Notes under the pieces: generated by a model
Database searches by the model: none
What the model was told of the DNA's origin: nothing
Seen by the model: only the letters and a program-made list of their open reading frames with translations
Made by a program: the position numbers and the translations under genes
Shown here: positions 1 through 5,930 of the stretch, in pieces
Position numbering within the stretch: the first letter of the stretch is position 1
Layout: every line of letters begins with the position of its first letter
Source of the DNA: Asaia bogorensis
Lineage (GTDB): Bacteria; Pseudomonadota; Alphaproteobacteria; Acetobacterales; Acetobacteraceae
Assembly (NCBI GenBank): GCA_945874515.1
Contig: CAMCHA010000127.1
Coordinates: 1-7,141 of the forward strand
Direction of reading: 5' to 3'
DNA: 7,141 bases

Positions 1-2
1 TG

Positions 3-1817
3 GCGCATCTGCCGCTCGCGGATCGTGCGACCATCGGCAATATGGCGCCCGAATATGGCGCGACCTGCGGCTTCTTCCCGGTGGATGACACGACGCTGGA
101 ATATCTGCGCCTGTCTGGCCGTGACGAACATCGCATCAATCTGACGCGCGAATACTTGAAGGCGCAGGGCATGTTCCGTGAGGAAGGCATGCCCGATCCG
201 GTGTTTACCGATACGCTGGAACTTGATCTGAGCACGGTTGAACCCTCCTTGGCGGGGCCGAAGCGCCCGCAGGATCGCGTGGCGCTCAGCAATGCCGCGC
301 CGGCCTTCCTGAAGGACCTCGCGGCGGGCACCATGGGTGTTCCCGGGGATCAGGCCGATCTGCGCGTTCCGGTGGAAGGGGCGAATTATGACCTCGGCCA
401 TGGCGATGTTGTGATCGCCGCCATCACGTCCTGCACCAATACATCGAACCCCTATGTGCTGGTGGCAGCCGGGTTGGTTGCGAAGAAGGCCGTGGAAAAG
501 GGCCTGACGGCGAAGCCTTGGGTGAAGACGTCACTCGCCCCTGGTTCCCAGGTGGTGACGGAATATCTGAACAAGGCCGGGCTGACGCCGCATCTGGATG
601 CGCTTGGCTTCCAGACGGTGGGCTATGGCTGCACCACCTGTATCGGTAATTCTGGCCCGCTGCCGGATGCCATTGTGGATGCGATCGAGAACAACAAGCT
701 GGTCGGCGTTTCGGTGCTCTCCGGCAACCGCAACTTCGAAGGCCGCGTGCATGCCAATGTGCGCGCCAATTACCTCGCCTCGCCCCCGCTGGTGGTGGCC
801 TATGCTTTGGCCGGCACGATCCGCAAGGACCTGACCAAGGAACCGATTGGCACGGGCCGCGATGGCCAGCCGGTTTACCTGAAGGATATCTGGCCGACGC
901 AGAAGGAAGTGAACGACACCGTTCACGCCGCTGTGACGCGTGAGATGTTCCAGGAGCGTTATGGCGATGTCTTCAAGGGCCCGACGCAATGGCAGGCCAT
1001 TCGCGTGGAAGCGGGCAGCGATACCTATCGCTGGAATTCGGGCAGCACCTATGTGCAGAACCCGCCCTATTTCGAAGGCATGACCGCCGATCCGAAGCCG
1101 GTGGGCGATGTGAAGGGGGCGCGCATCCTGGCGCAGCTCGCGGACTCAATCACCACCGACCATATTTCGCCGGCGGGGAATATCCGGAAGGCGTCGCCCG
1201 CCGGCGAATATCTGCTGGAACACCAGGTGCGTCAGGCGGATTTCAACAGCTATGGCGCGCGGCGCGGCAACCATCAGGTGATGATGCGCGGCACCTTCGC
1301 CAATCCGCGTATCCGCAATGAAATGGTGCCCGGCGTGGAAGGTGGCATTTCCAAGCATTACCCTTCAGGTGAAGTGGCGCCGATCTACACCACCGCGATG
1401 CGCTACAAGAATGAAGGCGTGCCGCTGGTGGTGATTGGCGGCAAGGAATATGGCACGGGTTCTTCGCGCGATTGGGCAGCGAAGGGCACGTATCTGCTTG
1501 GCATCAAGGCCGTGATTGCCGAAAGTTTTGAGCGTATCCATCGTTCAAACCTGGTCGGCATGGGCGTGCTGCCGTTGGTGTTTAAGGAAGGCGAAAGCCG
1601 CCAGAGCCTTGGCCTGACGGGCGATGAGATGATTGACATTCTGGGCGTGGAAAAGCTTTCGCCGCGCATGATGATGGATGTTGTCATCACCCGCGCTGAT
1701 GGGTCACAGGTAAAAACCCAGGTGCTGTGCCGCGTAGATACCGCCGATGAGGTGGAATACTACAAGAATGGCGGCATCCTGCATTACGTGTTGCGCGGGA
1801 TGGCGAAGGCGGCCTGA
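3..1817 (+). CDS. acnA: Aconitate hydratase A (aconitase), 5'-truncated
   Basis: This is the C-terminal 604 codons of a TCA-cycle aconitase, the cytosolic [4Fe-4S] enzyme that interconverts citrate and isocitrate. The frame is open from base 3 and reads LPLADRATIGNMAPEYGATC, so the ATG at 42 is internal and the true start lies outside the window. Counting from that ATG, the cluster cysteines are C131 (in ITSCTNTSNP), C197 and C200 (GCTTCIGNSG). Their spacing of 66 and 69 matches C435/C501/C504 of E. coli AcnA as I recall them, which implies about 290 residues are missing upstream. The C-terminal swivel domain carries DSITTDHISPAGNI, FNSYGARRGNH and the active-site GTGSSRDWAAKG (S474, S475, R476). 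The product is AcnA/IRP-type rather than AcnB. The gene ends in TGA and is followed 20 bp later by an intrinsic terminator, so it is the last gene of its transcript. No frameshift is seen. Confidence 0.97.
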   Translation, partial: AHLPLADRATIGNMAPEYGATCGFFPVDDTTLEYLRLSGRDEHRINLTREYLKAQGMFREEGMPDPVFTDTLELDLSTVEPSLAGPKRPQDRVALSNAAPAFLKDLAAGTMGVPGDQADLRVPVEGANYDLGHGDVVIAAITSCTNTSNPYVLVAAGLVAKKAVEKGLTAKPWVKTSLAPGSQVVTEYLNKAGLTPHLDALGFQTVGYGCTTCIGNSGPLPDAIVDAIENNKLVGVSVLSGNRNFEGRVHANVRANYLASPPLVVAYALAGTIRKDLTKEPIGTGRDGQPVYLKDIWPTQKEVNDTVHAAVTREMFQERYGDVFKGPTQWQAIRVEAGSDTYRWNSGSTYVQNPPYFEGMTADPKPVGDVKGARILAQLADSITTDHISPAGNIRKASPAGEYLLEHQVRQADFNSYGARRGNHQVMMRGTFANPRIRNEMVPGVEGGISKHYPSGEVAPIYTTAMRYKNEGVPLVVIGGKEYGTGSSRDWAAKGTYLLGIKAVIAESFERIHRSNLVGMGVLPLVFKEGESRQSLGLTGDEMIDILGVEKLSPRMMMDVVITRADGSQVKTQVLCRVDTADEVEYYKNGGILHYVLRGMAKAA

Positions 1818-1837
1818 TATCGGGCTGTAATCTAAGG

Positions 1838-1868
1838 AAGCGCGGCGCCGAAAGGGCCGCGCTTTTTT
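1838..1868 (+). terminator. Intrinsic terminator after acnA
   Basis: A perfect 9-bp stem (AAGCGCGGC at 1838-1846 pairing with GCCGCGCTT at 1856-1864) is capped by an inner CC-GAAA-GG GNRA-type tetraloop with one bulged G (1847). It runs into six T (1863-1868). This is a classic Rho-independent terminator for acnA, starting 20 bp after its stop. On the opposite strand the same stem lies just beyond the hydrolase stop, but it is followed by the poorer tract CTTCCTTAG, so it would terminate less well in that direction. Confidence 0.88.
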
Positions 1869-1872
1869 ATGT

Positions 1873-2571
1873 TCAGTCGGCCAACCAGTCGCGCATCGCG
1901 GCATTCACTGCTTCCGGCACTTCCATGCTCGGCAAATGGCCCGAACCAGCGAAGCGCACCAGGCGCGCGCCGGGAATCGCGTTGGCCATTTCCTCAGCGA
2001 GGTAAGGCGGCGTCATAACATCATCCTCCCCCACCGCGACCAGCGTCTTGGCGCGGATCGCGGGCAGATGGGGTCTGGAATCAATGCGCCCGGTAAGCGC
2101 GGTTTGCTGGCGGAGGAAAGCGTCACGCCCGACGCGTTCGGCCATGGCCATCACCTCGGCGGCCAAGGGGCCATCCAGGCGGGAAGGATGCACCAACATC
2201 GGCAGCAGGCGCGGGGTCACGCCGCGAAAACGCCCGGTCTGGGCAAGGGTGAGAAGTCCGCGCCGGCGTTCGGTCTGTTCCGGCGTATCCGCGCGGGCCG
2301 AATTGTCGAATAGCGCAAGGCGCTTGACCTGGCCCGGCGCGCGGCGCGCGACCTCCAGCGCCACATGACCCCCCATGGAAAGCCCCGCGACGGCCAATGG
2401 CCCGTTCAGCCCAGTCAGCGCCGCTTCCGCCATGGCCGCGATGCTGTCATGCCCCGTCAGGCAGGCCACCACCACGCGGTGGGAGGCGCCAAATGCCTCG
2501 ATCTGGTCGCGCCACAGCCGGGCATCGCAGAGCATGCCGGGCAGCAGCAATAGGGTTTCGTTCTGAGCCAT
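1873..2571 (-). CDS. Alpha/beta-fold hydrolase, substrate unknown
   Basis: This is a 232-residue serine hydrolase of the alpha/beta-hydrolase fold, probably cytosolic because no signal peptide is seen. A core strand with an oxyanion-type turn (LLLLPGMLCD, residues 7-16) is followed by the nucleophile elbow GLSMGGH with S65, then the acid in GEDDVMTPP (probably D184), and the base H212 in GSGHLP. The catalytic triad is therefore complete and in order. The cap region between about residues 95 and 165 is helical and short. The frame stays open upstream to 2763, but the extra 64 residues are Arg/Pro-rich low-complexity sequence. I chose ATG 2571 because the family fold begins just after it and GGATAGG lies 9 nt upstream. 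The layout resembles 3-oxoadipate enol-lactonase and related esterases. No aromatic-degradation genes are nearby, so I do not assign a substrate. It is divergent from the helicase and convergent with acnA. Confidence 0.88.
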   Translation of the reverse strand: MAQNETLLLLPGMLCDARLWRDQIEAFGASHRVVVACLTGHDSIAAMAEAALTGLNGPLAVAGLSMGGHVALEVARRAPGQVKRLALFDNSARADTPEQTERRRGLLTLAQTGRFRGVTPRLLPMLVHPSRLDGPLAAEVMAMAERVGRDAFLRQQTALTGRIDSRPHLPAIRAKTLVAVGEDDVMTPPYLAEEMANAIPGARLVRFAGSGHLPSMEVPEAVNAAMRDWLAD

Positions 2572-2783
2572 GGACCGAAACCTATCCCCGCAGCGGAGCG
2601 ACCGTCCAGGCCAGCCCCGCGCAAGGCAACGGGAATCCTTGATTCTCGCGCCGCTTCGGCGCATAGGGGGCGTGCTCGCGGTAAGGCGGGCCGGATCCGC
2701 CGGCCCCGGCATGCGCGCCCCACCGGGGCTCGGCCTTTCCCGCACCCACCGCCAAGCGCTCATAGCGCGGGCCTAGAAAGCGA
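2572..2783. other. Divergent intergenic spacer with inverted repeats
   Basis: This 212-bp GC-rich spacer lies between the divergent hydrolase and helicase genes, so it should hold both promoters and 5' leaders. I see four short perfect inverted repeats able to form hairpins on either strand: GCGCCG/CGGCGC (2648-2662), GGGCCGG/CCGGCCC (2688-2706), GCCCC/GGGGC (2717-2729) and GCGCT/AGCGC (2756-2768). None is followed by a T tract, so they are not terminators. No convincing sigma-70 promoter is visible. The best + strand candidate is TTGATT (2639) with CATAGG (2662) at 17-bp spacing, and it is weak. Open frames through this stretch are Arg/Pro-rich shadows. Confidence 0.5.
2775..2780 (+). promoter_or_regulatory. 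Possible ribosome binding site of the helicase gene
   Basis: AGAAAG is the only purine-rich Shine-Dalgarno-like stretch near the helicase start. It lies 3 nt before TTG 2784, which is too close, and 9 nt before TTG 2790, which is near ideal. It therefore slightly favours the second TTG as the true start. The match to the consensus is weak. Confidence 0.4.
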
Positions 2784-4628
2784 TTGAAGTTGAACGAAAA
2801 TAATGAAGTGACCGCCGCCGAGGCTGTCCAAGCCGACCCTAAAATCCTGCCCGTGCCGCCTGAGACGCCGGAAACCACGCCGGTCGAAACCGCTCCCGTG
2901 GCGGAAGAAAGCGCGGCGCCTGAGCCGGCCCACGTGGTGGAAGAAGCCGCGCCCGAAGCCGCACCGGCCGCCGAGGAAGACCCCACCACTTTCGATTCCA
3001 TCGGCCTTTCCGAAGAAATCGTGAAGGCGGTGACGGAATCAGGCTATCTCCACCCCACCCCCATTCAGGAACAGGCGATCCCGCAGGTGCTGATGGGGCG
3101 CGATGTGCTGGGCTGCGCGCAAACCGGCACGGGCAAAACCGCGTCCTTCGTCCTGCCCATGCTGGATATCCTGACCGGATCGCGCGCCAAGGCGCGTATG
3201 CCGCGCAGCTTGATCCTGGAACCAACCCGCGAATTGGCGCTGCAGGTCGCGGAGAACTTCGAAAAATACGGCAAATACCTCAAGCTCAACCACGCGCTGC
3301 TGATTGGTGGCGAAAGCATGAATGACCAGCGTGATGTGCTGGAAAAAGGCGTGGATGTGCTGATCGCAACCCCGGGCCGGCTACTGGATCTGTTCGATCG
3401 TGGCCGCGTGCTGCTTGCCGATTGCAAAGTGCTGGTGATTGATGAAGCGGACCGGATGCTCGATATGGGCTTTATTCCGGATGTGGAGCGTATTGTCTCC
3501 ATGCTGCCGCCCTTGCGCCAGACTCTGTTCTTCAGCGCCACCATGGCACCAGAAATCCGCCGCCTGGCTGATGCCTTCCTGTCAAACCCGAAGGAAATCA
3601 CGGTCAGCCGGCCGGCATCGGTGGCGACCACGATCACAACCGGCCTTGCTTACGTGCAGTCTTTTGACAAGCGCGAAGCGCTGCGTCGGCTGATCCGGCG
3701 CGAACAAGTGTCCAATGCGCTGATCTTCTGCAATCGCAAGATCGAAGTGGATATCCTGTATAAATCGCTGAAAAAACACGGGTTCAGCGTGGGCGCCTTG
3801 CATGGCGACATGGATCAATCCCAGCGCTTCGCGACCCTCAACGCCTTCAAGGCGGATGAATTGCAGCTTCTGGTCTGTTCCGATGTCGCCGCCCGTGGGC
3901 TTGATATCGGGGGCTTGTCCCATGTGTTCAATTTCGATGTGCCCTTCCATTCGGAAGATTACGTGCACCGCATCGGCCGCACCGGCCGCGCCGGGCGCGA
4001 AGGCCGTGCTTATATGATCGCCACTGCTGATGATGCGAAGAATATCGTAGCCATCGAAAAACTGACCGGCAAAGCAATCCCCCTTCTGGATATCGAAGGG
4101 CTTGAGCCGGTGACGGAAGCCGAAATCCAGGAAGCCCTGACCTCCACCAAGCGTAGCCGCGGCCGTGGTGGCCCGGCGCGCCGGCCGGATCGTCGTGATG
4201 GCGGGCGTAGCCAGCCTGAACGCCCCCGCCGCGATGGTCAGGAACGTACGCCGCGCGTCGAAGCGCCGGAAGAAGTCACAGCCGAAGCCCCTGCCCGGCG
4301 TGACCGCCCGGAACGCCGCCCACGCGCCGAAGCCCCGGAGGGCCGGGAGGCTCCGCGCCGGGATCGTGCTCCGCGCCGGGACCGCGATGCGCAGCCAAGC
4401 GAATCTGCGCTGCGCGAAGCCGCCATGCGCGACCTGCCGCCCCGGGACCGCGAAGCGCCGCGTCAGGACCGGGATTATCGCAACCGGGACCGGCGCGATG
4501 ATCTGGGCCCGCCCGTGCAGGGCTTTGGCGATCAGGTGCCGGCCTTCATGCTGATCCCGATCCCCCGCCCTCGCCGCGCCGCCGCGCCGGCCGCAGTGGA
4601 CGAAGCGCCAGAGATTGATGCAGCCTGA
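2784..4628 (+). CDS. rhlE: RhlE-type DEAD-box ATP-dependent RNA helicase
   Basis: This cytosolic RNA-dependent ATPase unwinds short RNA duplexes; RhlE-type enzymes act in ribosome assembly and RNA decay. All helicase motifs are present in the 614-residue product. Domain 1 has the Q motif (F70 to Q95), AQTGTGKT (112-119, K118), PTREL (147-151), TPGR (196-199), DEAD (220-223) and SAT (251-253). Domain 2 has LIFCNR (313-318), [10 protein letters not shown] (366-375) and [11 protein letters not shown] (395-405). The core is flanked by an acidic Ala/Pro/Glu extension (about 20-68) and a long Arg/Asp/Pro-rich disordered tail (about 455-577), ending with a hydrophobic patch [10 protein letters not shown] (585-594). 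It is longer than E. coli RhlE (about 450 aa) because of these extensions. An in-frame TAG at 2763 and the absence of any in-frame ATG before the core leave only TTG 2784, TTG 2790 or GTG 2808 as starts. The DEAD-box family is certain; the RhlE subfamily rests on core similarity. Confidence 0.93.
   Translation: MKLNENNEVTAAEAVQADPKILPVPPETPETTPVETAPVAEESAAPEPAHVVEEAAPEAAPAAEEDPTTFDSIGLSEEIVKAVTESGYLHPTPIQEQAIPQVLMGRDVLGCAQTGTGKTASFVLPMLDILTGSRAKARMPRSLILEPTRELALQVAENFEKYGKYLKLNHALLIGGESMNDQRDVLEKGVDVLIATPGRLLDLFDRGRVLLADCKVLVIDEADRMLDMGFIPDVERIVSMLPPLRQTLFFSATMAPEIRRLADAFLSNPKEITVSRPASVATTITTGLAYVQSFDKREALRRLIRREQVSNALIFCNRKIEVDILYKSLKKHGFSVGALHGDMDQSQRFATLNAFKADELQLLVCSDVAARGLDIGGLSHVFNFDVPFHSEDYVHRIGRTGRAGREGRAYMIATADDAKNIVAIEKLTGKAIPLLDIEGLEPVTEAEIQEALTSTKRSRGRGGPARRPDRRDGGRSQPERPRRDGQERTPRVEAPEEVTAEAPARRDRPERRPRAEAPEGREAPRRDRAPRRDRDAQPSESALREAAMRDLPPRDREAPRQDRDYRNRDRRDDLGPPVQGFGDQVPAFMLIPIPRPRRAAAPAAVDEAPEIDAA
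4350..4385 (+). repeat. Two tandem 18-bp units in the helicase tail
   Basis: Two adjacent in-frame copies of an 18-bp unit each encode APRRDR (helicase residues 523-534). The copies are identical over the first 14 bases, and 16 of 18 bases match overall. The two differences are both synonymous third positions (GAT CGT versus GAC CGC). Looser Arg/Asp/Pro variants of the unit surround it, consistent with the tail growing by short duplications. Confidence 0.8.
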
Positions 4629-4633
4629 CGCGC

Positions 4634-4653
4634 GCGCCCGGCTTGCCGGGCGC
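4634..4653 (+). terminator. Strong GC hairpin between helicase and gcdH
   Basis: A perfect 8-bp stem GCGCCCGG / CCGGGCGC closes a 4-nt CTTG loop, beginning 5 bp after the helicase stop codon. No T tract follows (the next bases are TACCCATGAAG), so it is not a canonical intrinsic terminator. It could protect the 3' end, act as an inefficient terminator, or form part of the gcdH leader. The stem is directly visible; its role is inferred. Confidence 0.4.
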
Positions 4654-4658
4654 TACCC

Positions 4659-4712
4659 ATGAAGTTCATTTCATCGCCCAAGACGAAGCTGGAGTTGAGG
4701 ATAGAAGCATGA
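4659..4712 (+). CDS. Possible 17-codon leader ORF overlapping the gcdH start
   Basis: An ATG at 4659 opens a 17-codon frame encoding [17 protein letters not shown]. Its TGA (4710-4712) overlaps the gcdH ATG (4709) in an ATGA arrangement typical of translational coupling. It begins 5 nt after the hairpin, and the only G-rich bases upstream (GGGCG, 4648-4652) lie inside that stem, so it has no accessible Shine-Dalgarno sequence. Three of 17 codons are lysine. It may be chance, and I cannot show that it is translated. Confidence 0.2.
   Translation: MKFISSPKTKLELRIEA
4697..4700 (+). promoter_or_regulatory. Ribosome binding site of gcdH
   Basis: GAGG followed by an 8-nt spacer precedes ATG 4709. 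This decides the start. The same frame is open back to a TTG at 4643, but that lies inside the hairpin loop, has no ribosome binding site, and would add 22 residues upstream of where the family normally begins. Confidence 0.75.
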
Positions 4713-5911
4713 ATGTCGTGAGCCCGCCGAAGAAGACCTCTATCGCGCCCTTCACCTGGGAAGACCCGCTGCTGCTTGAAGAAGTGCTGACAGAAGAAGA
4801 ACGCATGATTCGCGACAGCGCCCGGCAATTCTGCCAGGAACGCCTAATGCCGCGAATCCTGGAAGCCAATCGGCATGAGCGCTTCGACCGCGAAATCATG
4901 AATGAATTTGGCGAAATGGGTTTCCTGGGCGCGACTCTGGATGGCTATGGCTGCGCAGGCGTTTCCTATGTTGCCTATGGCCTGATGGCGCGGGAAGTGG
5001 AACGCGTTGATTCTGGCTATCGCAGTGCCTTCAGCGTGCAATCATCGCTCGTGATGTTTCCGATCCATGCCTATGGGTCCGAAGAACAGAAGCAAAAATA
5101 CCTGCCGAAGCTGCGTACCGGTGAATGGGTAGGCTGCTTTGGCCTGACCGAACCCGATGCGGGGTCTGATCCTTCTTCCATGCGTACGCGCGCGACGAAG
5201 GTGGATGGCGGCTGGAAGCTTTCGGGTTCCAAAACCTGGATTTCCAATTCACCCATCGCCGATGTCTGCCTGGTCTGGGCGAAGGATGATGAAGGCATTC
5301 TGCGCGGCTTCCTGCTTGACCGCGGCATGAAGGGCCTGACCACGCCGAAAATCGAAGGCAAGTTCAGCCTGCGTGCTTCTGTCACCGGCATGATCATGAT
5401 GGATGAGGTGTTTGTGCCGGAAGAAAACCGCCTGCCGGGCGTGCGGTCTCTGGCCGGTCCCTTTTCCTGCCTCAATCGCGCGCGTTATGGCATTGCCTGG
5501 GGCGCCATGGGGGCCGCGGAATTCTGCTGGCATGCGGCGCGGGAATACACGCTGAACCGCATCATGTTCGGCAAGCCGCTGGCGGCGACGCAATTGGTGC
5601 AGAAGAAGCTGGCCGATATGCAAACCGAAATCACGCTTGGCCTGCATGCGGTGCTGCGCGTGGGGCGCTTGTTTGATGAACACAAGGCCGCGCCCGAGAT
5701 GATCAGCCTGGTCAAGCGCAATAATTGCGGCAAGGCTTTGGACATTGCCCGCGTTGCGCGCGACATGCATGGCGGCAACGGGATCGTGGATGAATATCAT
5801 GTGATCCGTCACGTGATGAACCTTGAGACGGTCAATACCTATGAAGGCACGCATGATGTGCATGCGCTGATTCTGGGCCGGGCGCAGACCGGGTTGAACG
5901 CCTTCGGCTGA
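4709..5911 (+). CDS. gcdH: Glutaryl-CoA dehydrogenase
   Basis: This FAD-dependent acyl-CoA dehydrogenase oxidises and decarboxylates glutaryl-CoA to crotonyl-CoA and CO2 in lysine/tryptophan breakdown, passing electrons to electron-transfer flavoprotein. The 400-residue length is normal for the family. The helical N-terminal domain (about 25-140) contains E98 and the glutarate-binding R105-S106 in [14 protein letters not shown]. The beta domain holds [16 protein letters not shown] (143-158) and [11 protein letters not shown] (175-185). The C-terminal helical domain has [13 protein letters not shown] (336-348), GGNGI (355-359) and the catalytic base E379 in [20 protein letters not shown]. These align closely with human GCDH from memory (R94, E370), which separates it from short-chain and isovaleryl enzymes. 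Y378 next to the base agrees with the decarboxylating type. It lies 80 bp after the helicase and 19 bp before the methyltransferase. No CoA-transferase, regulator or ETF gene is adjacent in view. Confidence 0.95.
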   Translation: MNVVSPPKKTSIAPFTWEDPLLLEEVLTEEERMIRDSARQFCQERLMPRILEANRHERFDREIMNEFGEMGFLGATLDGYGCAGVSYVAYGLMAREVERVDSGYRSAFSVQSSLVMFPIHAYGSEEQKQKYLPKLRTGEWVGCFGLTEPDAGSDPSSMRTRATKVDGGWKLSGSKTWISNSPIADVCLVWAKDDEGILRGFLLDRGMKGLTTPKIEGKFSLRASVTGMIMMDEVFVPEENRLPGVRSLAGPFSCLNRARYGIAWGAMGAAEFCWHAAREYTLNRIMFGKPLAATQLVQKKLADMQTEITLGLHAVLRVGRLFDEHKAAPEMISLVKRNNCGKALDIARVARDMHGGNGIVDEYHVIRHVMNLETVNTYEGTHDVHALILGRAQTGLNAFG

Positions 5912-5922
5912 TCAAGCCGAAG
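5902..5922 (+). promoter_or_regulatory. Hairpin over the gcdH stop and next gene's RBS
   Basis: CTTCGGCT (5902-5909) pairs perfectly with AGCCGAAG (5915-5922) around a GATCA loop. The stem covers the last gcdH codons and the first base of its TGA. Its 3' arm contains GAAG (5919-5922), the only Shine-Dalgarno-like bases before the methyltransferase GTG at 5931. No T tract follows. A ribosome finishing gcdH would melt it, so it could couple translation of the two genes. That role is inferred. Confidence 0.4.
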
Positions 5923-5930
5923 CCTCCGCC

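Noticed and set aside
2639..2667. Possible sigma-70 promoter TTGATT-17-CATAGG for the helicase
   Set aside because: The -10 element matches TATAAT poorly, and such matches are common by chance. It is mentioned only as the best of weak candidates.
2572..2763. 64-residue N-terminal extension of the hydrolase starting at 2763
   Set aside because: The extension is Arg/Pro-rich, contains no fold element, and lies upstream of where the hydrolase core begins. ATG 2571 has a plausible ribosome binding site.
3065..3637. Open frame of 190 codons on the minus strand inside the helicase core
   Set aside because: It lies antisense to the DEAD-box core, is Ser/Arg-rich, and has no recognisable domain. 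It is a shadow of the real gene.
4165..4554. Open frame of 129 codons (+) in another frame over the helicase tail
   Set aside because: The tail's GC-rich repetitive Arg/Asp codons naturally leave alternative frames open. Its product is low-complexity Arg/Ala sequence with no ribosome binding site.
5249..5863. Open frame of 204 codons on the minus strand inside gcdH
   Set aside because: It is antisense to a complete gene with all its family motifs, has His/Arg/Ala-rich composition typical of a GC-rich shadow frame, and matches no family I recognise.
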